From assembly GCA_964030785.1 (NCBI GenBank), contig OZ034969.1, positions 70,566,362 to 70,630,361 of the forward strand: a stretch of 64,000 nt of DNA, written 5' to 3'. Shown here in pieces: positions 43,251 to 64,000 of the stretch. Position 1 is the stretch's first letter. Each line of letters begins with the position of its first letter. The position numbers were made by a program, and so were the translations under genes. The notes beneath the pieces are model-generated. The model made no database searches. It saw only the letters and a list, made by a program, of their open reading frames with translations, and had not been told where the DNA came from. This stretch comes from Siderastrea siderea (lineage: Eukaryota > Cnidaria > Anthozoa > Scleractinia > Rhizangiidae).

Positions 43251-45274
43251 GTAAATGGTTATTTATAGTTTTTTTTATAGGGTTATTTATCGTGATCTAT
43301 ACCCTTTACTATCAATTTCTCTTTTCACAGGTAGTCTGTAGTCTTATACTCGTAAATAATCCCAAATAATGCCTTTCTTGTTACCTTGTGATGTACGTCT
43401 ATTTTCGCATTTGTCGCTTCTTTACTTGAATGTGTGAATCGTGCACATGCACGTTTGACGACTCGAAAGTACCGAGTAACGAGTATCCGAAAAATGTACA
43501 CTGACTCCTGAAGTGTCGGGAATTGTTACCTTACATCTACAGAAATTTTACATCTTATGCAAGTTTACAAGTTAAATTTCTTTTCTCTTTCATCGTCTCC
43601 AAATAAAACCTTTGTTGCTTCTTTATTCGGTAATCTAACTTGTAATGATCCAGCCATCATTCACAGGCGCGGATCTCGTTACCCACATTGTCAGTGTTGA
43701 ACTCTTTCGACAGTCCGAGGGGTTATTGAGAAAGTTGCAAACTTCCTCCAATGGAAATATCTTTATGCAAGGACAACAATTCCAAACGTCATCTGAGGCC
43801 ACCGTGCCCTACCTTAAGCTAGTTATACATACAGTACTTATAAAAATCCCAAAATGCTGACGATTTTTAGTGACAGAGAAATCTATCCCGTATCCGCTAT
43901 AGTTGTGGTGCTCTGGACCACTGGCGATATGTCTGAGGACTACCCCTGCTGCCATGTCACCTCTATGAACACTTTAGCGCAACCGGTGCAGACTTTACGT
44001 TGAAAAACGATCATTAATGTGAACAAAATGGTGACTGCATGGGATTGTATCTTTTCAGGTGGATATGCAGAGCAACGACCACATGAACAGCCACCGCGGG
44101 CATTACCATCCGCTAGTCCCTTGGGTCCTGCAGCGTGCAATGTTAGAAGTAATGTATTGTTACTTTCAAAGTTTCAAGACGTTGTTACGTATGAAATCTG
44201 TACGGAGGCCCTAGAGTCAAGATTATAGCACATTCTTTGACCAGATTGCTAAGTAGAGTTTTTTTCAGGTGATGTCGGCCTCATAACGTAAGGACTCAAC
44301 TCAAACTGTCAGTAGATGTCAGACTCGATCCGATAAGCCCTCGTTTTGTCTGTTGTTTGTCCGCCATGAGACCTTCATGTTTTGCTCGTCGAAACGTCAG
44401 CAGGTGTGGGATTACTCAAGACGGCCGCAAATATATAACTTGGATTTTTAAACTGCCTTCAACTCCACATGTTGCCTGCAAGAAACTTTTGCATTGAGAA
44501 TTGTCCTGGCGGCAGGTCATTTTCTGTTTATGATTTTAACCAATGATCGTCGTTAAAAAAAGGTTTCCTGCAACATCACCTTAAAAAGTTATCTGCGCAC
44601 CGTTGATTTTTCACACTAGAATTTGTGCAGGGTGCAAATCATAACGCCAGTATCAATAGACAATCCTCGTGTTATCGCAGTTTCGTACCTACACCCACCT
44701 TTACTGCCGAGATGAATCCACGAACTAAACCATGCACTCATCCATCCTCCCACGAATTTATTCATGGCATGCCGAAATTCGCCTGTTCCACAGTCAGCCG
44801 ATATGAATTTTGTACCGCTTCTGAGTCAAACGGCAAATTGACGACTTTGAGCAAGTCTAGCGCTATCAGACAACCAATAAAAGTACAAGCCCTCCTCCGC
44901 ACGTTCCTCATCCGTATGAACAACTGCAAACTAATGTCAGTAGTAGTATTCTAGTTCTTCACTGGATCTAACTCTATCCTTTTTCTCTTGTTACTACAGT
45001 CAAGCTAGGAAGACCTTCAAACGACGAATTAGAGGAGCTATCCTTGAAAATTGCAGATAAATGGGACGCGCTGGGACGTCGCCTTGGATTCGACAGAGCA
45101 ATGCTTATTGCCTTTGATAGAGACTATGACAAATTGTTTGACAAAGCGTTCAATATGCTGATGGATTGGAAGCAAAAAGAAGGTTCTGCCGCCACTTATC
45201 AAACAATATACGACGCCTTGTGTCATCCTTTCGTTGATTGTAGGGGTTTAGCGGAACACATTTGCTGTGTATAA
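41503..45274 (+). CDS. Gene 3: nucleosidase-Death domain protein, four coding exons
   Basis: Hand-spliced model: 41503-42184, 43065-43250, 44059-44148 and 45000-45274, total 1,233 nt, 410 aa plus stop, all junctions phase 1. Residues 1-289 form a PNP/UDP-phosphorylase-type domain, 290-319 a Pro/Ala/Ser linker, 320-410 a Death domain. Exon lengths 186 and 90 equal those of gene 2 exons 7 and 8. An AG at 41472-41473 would give a phase-1 entry upstream of the ATG (GKGPTKQFQKM in frame), so the first exon may extend 29 nt upstream and be joined to a 5' untranslated or coding exon not identified. Two active-site positions differ from the family (Ser121-Ser122 for Gly-Gly, His248 for Asp), so catalysis is doubtful. 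Confidence 0.82.
43667..43860 (+). other. Candidate alternative exon in gene 3 intron 2
   Basis: An open frame follows AG at 43665-43666 in the phase-1 register used by the gene and reads GADLVTHIVSVELFRQSEGL, running to a stop at 43860. No good phase-1 donor follows, so it could only be an alternative terminal exon, or a chance frame. No domain is recognised. Confidence 0.2.
45000..45274 (+). CDS. Exon 4 of gene 3: Death domain and stop
   Basis: Acceptor CTTGTTACTACAG, phase-1 entry, stop TAA at 45272-45274. Motifs DKWDALGRRLGFDRA, NMLMDWKQKEGS, ATYQTIYDAL and GLAEHICCV follow the Death-domain pattern. It is closer to the gene 1 domain at its end (LAEQICC compared with LAEHICC) than to gene 2. 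Confidence 0.86.
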
Positions 45275-46349
45275 TCTTGATGTGTTTAGACCCTCTCTTT
45301 CACCCTATCTTTCACGCTATTAATAACAAGTGACAGTTAACCCCATTGAGACCCTAATACAGGAACTTTCATTACTTCTCCCGCCTCTTCCCCCCCCCCC
45401 CCCACCCCCCGCGATTGGAATGCTACGCCATCGTCAAGTAACTTAGCTCAACTTATCTTAGGATTCGATAACGGTAGCCTGACACTCATTTAAACAGAAA
45501 AAGTAGTGTTGAGTTTCTAAGAAAACTTCAAGTTGCGGGGAGGAGAACTCAATTCACGTGCCTTACTGTTACATCACTTACTTCAAGCCAGGCTCGGAGA
45601 TGACTCTCTATCCCTTGTGTTTGTTCCCTGTAATAATTTATATAATAAGTGAAAAAAAAAGGAAAAGAAAGAACAACAACAACGAACGAAAACTTAGCTC
45701 TTAGGAAAATTTTTGACCTTCCAGCCCGGAGGGGCTAAATGTCGTTGTTGAATTTGAAGTCTACGATTGAATAGGAAGAATTATATCAAGTGTCTCCATA
45801 TTACATTCTGAAAGGACATTCTCGTTGCGGACGTTTAAAATTCTTTTTGTGAAAAAAAAAAGGTTTAAAATTGAGTGCAAGCTGCCCACACGGCTTAGTA
45901 TGAAGTAACTAAGTATAATAGTACTCCCCCCCCCCACCCCGCTTTATACTGAGAATGCTTGTCAATCACAGAATTATATTATCACAGAATTATATTATCT
46001 CCTGAATTATATTATCTCCCTGAGTTGGGAAATAGACAGTGTGGAGTAAAGTTTTAGTCTGGAAAACAGTACGAGAAACTCTAAGTGTACCTATAAAGTA
46101 AAATATCAATAAATTGAAGACATGGAGTTCTCTGTATTGGTTTGTGGGTCGTTAAATTTTTGTAAGAAATATTCCTACTAGAAGGAGTGGGGGGAGGGGG
46201 GGGGAGGCACAGGTTTGTTGATTTCAGTACCCAGGACTGGAATGGGAGCCCCTATTAGAGAAGGAGGCTGATTTCAAATCAAAAATTTCCAAATTCAAAA
46301 TCATTTACACCCTAGGCTGCGAGCTATTTTCCTTGTTTCTGGGCTATTA
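45275..46349. other. Downstream flank of gene 3, no gene
   Basis: About 1 kb with homopolymer C tracts (near 45392 and 45927), AT-rich tracts and a degraded SINE-like patch near 46015-46075 (GTGTGGAGTAAAGTTTTAGTC resembles the SINE body at 60530). No coding frame is supported. Confidence 0.4.
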
Positions 46350-48356
46350 GAGGGTGCTAATGGGGGTACCCAACTGTCAGTTAACTACTAATTTTTCGGC
46401 CAAATGTCAGTTAACTACTAATTTTTCGGCCAATTGTCAGTTAACTACTAATTGTAGTTAGCTATTAACTTTCCTTTTCTTACATCGAAAATTATAGCAT
46501 CATAACCCGAACTTTTCCTCACTTCAGTACGTCAGTCATCCTTAGGGGTGGACCTTACTCAATCAATAAATAAATTACAACTTCTAGACATGAAAATAAT
46601 TGTAAAAAAAAACAAAAAAAAAACAATCGAGTCAGAAATCTTACTCACAATGAAAGAGAAAGACAGTCCGAACTATTGAGACAGATGAGAAAGCCGTTTT
46701 TGTTTAGTTGCTTAGTCTGCCCAGAGGGTCTGTCATTCTGATCCGTAATCAATTGTTGATGTGATCTAAATCAGGCCAAACGAGGTCAACGCATGTTCGC
46801 GTGCTGGACAGTCAATTATCTAATCGGATAAGCTTCAAGTCAAACGCACCGAGTCCAAACTTTACCGCTTGTTGGAAAATTCCCATAAAATTTGTCAAAT
46901 GTTTCAATACTATGTCCATTGAATTGCGTTTCGCCAAGTCAAACGGCACGCGACCTCTGTGTCGTTCGAATGTCGACCCTTTATCATCATCTCGATAAAA
47001 ACTTAGAATAACTTAAGCTAAGATTTTATCGAGATGGCGATAGCCTGCGTGGCAGGCGCGGAAAGGGGAGGGAAAAGGGGTTGAAATTATTCGCCAGGGC
47101 GAAAACGAGCGCGGAGCGCGAGAGGAATAAAGAGGGCGCGCCCACTACCAGGTCGTTGTTTCAGGCGTATTTACTTTTGCCAAAATCGTGATTGGTCAGA
47201 ATTACTTGTATTCCGTTTTAACAATCAAACAGTTTGTTATGTGTAAAAAACGTTTGTTTTTCAATGTATTAAATGGTAATACAATTCGACCCTGCCTTTC
47301 TGGGATCGTTTGTATGGATAGAGAAAGATCGAGACCCTGTCAAATGCAACGCTTGCGCAGTTAACCAGAAAATTGTGACTGCATGGTTTAGTGGAAATTC
47401 GCTGATTTCTACGGAGCCGCTCCTTAGAATTTATTGAAATTTGGTAGAACAATAGTTCAGAACACGCATAACTCGCCTGTACACAAAAATTGAAATCCGA
47501 CAGCGGACATGTTCAGAAAACGTTGAAATGCAAAACACAAAATTACGGAAGATCTTTCCGTCAAAATTTCACCAGACCAGTGTCAATAGGGCAGTATTTT
47601 TCTGAGTTTCCGAGAGGTAAATTATGGAAAAAAAGTTTAACGACTGGATTTTCTGAAAATAAATCAGACCCATTATTTAATGCTGGTTTATTATCGGTTA
47701 TGTTGCCATGGCAACGGTACTTAGTCCAATAAAACAGATCAAAATATAACCTTTTTTAGCTGATTTTGCATCGTGCCAATTTTGGCCTCCCACTTGCCAG
47801 TGGCTTGAAAATAACGACGAATAACATATAGGTACAAGAAAACTGTGTTCGGCCACCCTAAGTACTCGAAATTTGTGTTTCTCAATTTACATTCAAAATA
47901 GTTATAATATGGGGCTGGAAGGCCTGCATGACTCCCTTCCTCTCCCTTCCTCCCGCTTCCTCCGCGCTCACGAATAATGTCTCCCCTTTTCCATCCCCTT
48001 TCCGCGCCTGCCACGCAGGCTACTTTGACCACGCCACTCAAAGCCATCACGAAGATCAAGGTCCAATTACGCTCCCTCGTGGCTGGCACTTTGGCATCGG
48101 AAGTGACTCAAATGACAGTGAGTATCGTTACCAGATCATGCAGCGTGACAGGTAAATGTCACGAAATAGCCTCGCCGTTAAGAAAATCCTTGTTGCTTTT
48201 AAAACATCAACAGTCGTATTCAATATAACTAATAAAATGTCAGTTAACTGTTGACTTTCAATTTATCAGTGAACTTCTAATTTTTTGGCCAAATATCAGT
48301 TAACTACAATTTTTTTTGCCAATTGTCAGTTAACTGCTAACCCCATTAGCACCCTC
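46350..48356. mobile_element. DNA element with subterminal TGTCAGTTAACTACTAATTTTT repeats at both ends
   Basis: Inverted tips GAGGGTGCTAATGGGG (46350) and CCCCATTAGCACCCTC (ending 48356) are flanked by the direct repeat CTATTA (46344-46349 and 48357-48362). Inside each end lie tandem units of about 30 bp containing TGTCAGTTAACTACTAA and TTTTTCGGCCAA: three at 46374-46450 and three or four at 48238-48336 in the same orientation. No transposase is seen. A second element (47041-48022) is nested inside. Confidence 0.75.
47041..48022. mobile_element. Nested TAGCCTGCGTGGCAGGCGCGG inverted-repeat element
   Basis: Left end TAGCCTGCGTGGCAGGCGCG and right end CGCGCCTGCCACGCAGGCTA are exact inverted copies at the tip, followed by GGAAAGGGGAGGG-type sequence on both sides. 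The TAGCC/GGCTA tips resemble the Mutator-like family at 24295. I could not find a matching target duplication. No protein is encoded. Confidence 0.75.
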
Positions 48357-49057
48357 CTATTAAGACGAAGCTTTGAACATCGTCCCCACGGAAATCCCAG
48401 TTTGATGTTCTGACACAGGAACCCACATTTTGGTTGAGAAAAGAAAAAACATAAAACTTAAAGTTGTCGACTTCATCGAACGTTGTTCGTTTCGTGACGT
48501 TTTCTTTTGTGTGCAGCATCGAGTCGATAGACAATATCGACAGCACTGTAGTCCTAAGCTTAGCTTTTTTCTGCGAGAGGGGATCTTAATAATACAACGT
48601 ATTTATACAATGGCCAGAGACAGACACGCGTTCTGGTTGCTCTGGGGGAGTTTGTGAATTGAGTAAAGAAGCACGAATGACACAATGAGCTTCAAAGTTC
48701 TGCACGCGCAAATCATCACTACGAAGATTTTTACAAAACATTCCTAATTTTCAGCGGAAAACAAGTACAGCCGGTAGATTCCATTTGGCCTTGCGTGTAT
48801 GCTCTGATAATGCACAGAGGGCGTCAAAACGTGGAAAAAGCATCAGCCACGCTGCTCGCTTGCGACTCGTAGCGTTCTTCTTTGTCCGCCGCTTTATTTT
48901 TGACGTTATCAGAGTATACACCCAGAGCCGAAATGGCATCTATTGTGGGGAGCCTGTGGTTCTGATACACTTTTCGCGCCCCCAAAAATGGGACAGTTCA
49001 TGAATCTTACACGACCTCTCGTAATCGCGGGCGCAGCTAAGAACTATCAGAATCAAA
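48357..49057 (+). promoter_or_regulatory. Upstream region of CPSF3
   Basis: The 0.7 kb before the CPSF3 start codon should hold its promoter. GC content rises near 49020-49050 (ATCGCGGGCGCAGC). No clear TATA box close to the start codon was found, which is common for housekeeping genes. The limits are arbitrary. Confidence 0.35.
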
Positions 49058-63400
<14,343 letters not shown>

Positions 63401-64000
63401 GTAAGTATTGTTTTTTCAATGTTATTTTAACATTAATTTTAAAGGCTACCCCTAAAGCTGTAGGATTAATGGCTGAGTCAGCTATGAGGGCAGATCACGA
63501 TAGCAGAGACTACGTCCCTACTCGTTTCAAACAGTGATGTGCATTCTAGTTTAACCAGGTGTAGTAGACACAGCTAAGGGCGTAACGTTGCCACCTAGAG
63601 ACGCGATCACCTCTGAACTGAGGTAAATTGTCGACAAAGTCACTGTGATGTTACTTGTTATTTTAAGACCCTGACTCGTAATTCAAATCCGGAACGTCCT
63701 GTTCTCCAATCTGGCACGTTTGTGCCAACTGAGCTACACTAACCAGGCATTAGTATTGAATATACGCATAATTTATCATTTGGGAAAATTTGAAAAGTCG
63801 CAGATAAATAAGAGAAACATAATGAATAAAGAAAAGACCAAGAGGACATCGCATATAAAGGCAATGTTGATGACTGCATGCTTTTGGTGGCCGCAATATT
63901 TGACCTTATGATAATCTTTGGCCCATCCGTAAGCGGACTGGTTAAAAACATTGTTTGTCCTGTTCCTTCTTTATAGTCCTTTCTGTTTTTCTTTCCTGGT
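63401..64000 (+). other. CPSF3 intron 18, start
   Basis: Donor GTAAGT follows exon 18. No further exon is seen before the window ends. The frames here are short and lack a domain. Confidence 0.6.

Noticed and set aside
44625..44954. A 110-codon frame between the last two exons of gene 3
   Set aside because: The acceptor before it would give phase 0, and phase-1 entry meets a stop at once, so it does not fit the gene; no domain is recognised. Skipping it gives a fully open joined frame.
8668..45274. A NACHT, NB-ARC or LRR exon in the immune-like cluster
   Set aside because: I looked for Walker A and leucine-rich patterns in the open frames and found none outside the decayed RecQ fragment and the LINEs.

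Overview
This is nuclear DNA of an animal, most likely a cnidarian and probably a stony coral or close relative. The evidence is spliced genes with GT-AG introns, a recognisable metazoan CPSF3 gene, a caspase, Death-domain genes fused to glycosyltransferase and nucleosidase domains, CR1-like LINEs, tRNA-derived SINEs and many small inverted-repeat elements. The exact species cannot be told from the sequence.

Left and centre (1-45,300) form an accessory, immune-like gene cluster broken up by mobile DNA. It opens with the last exon of a caspase gene (103-905, +). Three spliced genes then share a modular plan. Gene 1 (8668-13336, +) encodes a GT4-type glycosyltransferase, a linker and a Death domain (549 aa when joined). 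Gene 2 (29224-36965, -) encodes glycosyltransferase, a repeated basic/serine linker, a PNP/UDP-type nucleosidase, a linker and a Death domain (918 aa). Gene 3 (41503-45274, +) encodes nucleosidase, linker and Death domain (410 aa). Exon joins were worked out by hand; every coding junction in these three genes is phase 1, and the joins keep the reading frame open from ATG to stop. The genes look like three combinations of one module set: glycosyltransferase plus Death, nucleosidase plus Death, and both plus Death. No NACHT or NB-ARC switch was found. The nucleosidase of gene 3 has lost the conserved Asp of the active site (His instead) and the Gly-Gly of the loop (Ser-Ser), so it may be a pseudoenzyme.

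Between genes 1 and 2 (13.9-28.8 kb) lie three relics of one CR1-like LINE type. The largest copy, at 20151-28640, carries a broken ORF1 with an SGNH-hydrolase-like domain, a broken endonuclease and a broken reverse transcriptase. Two DNA transposons interrupt it: a 1.37-kb inverted-repeat element inside ORF1, and a Mutator-like element with a 9-bp target duplication carrying a RecQ-like helicase fragment inside the endonuclease. A perfect (ATTC)271 microsatellite of 1,084 bp lies just upstream of gene 3.

Right part (49,058 to the window end, +) is the conserved housekeeping gene CPSF3, the pre-mRNA 3'-end endonuclease CPSF73. Eighteen exons encode the first 423 aa; the rest lies beyond the window. 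Its introns hold SINEs and many MITE-like elements. In the intron before exon 16 a 105-bp tandem repeat has triplicated the splice acceptor together with the first bases of the exon.
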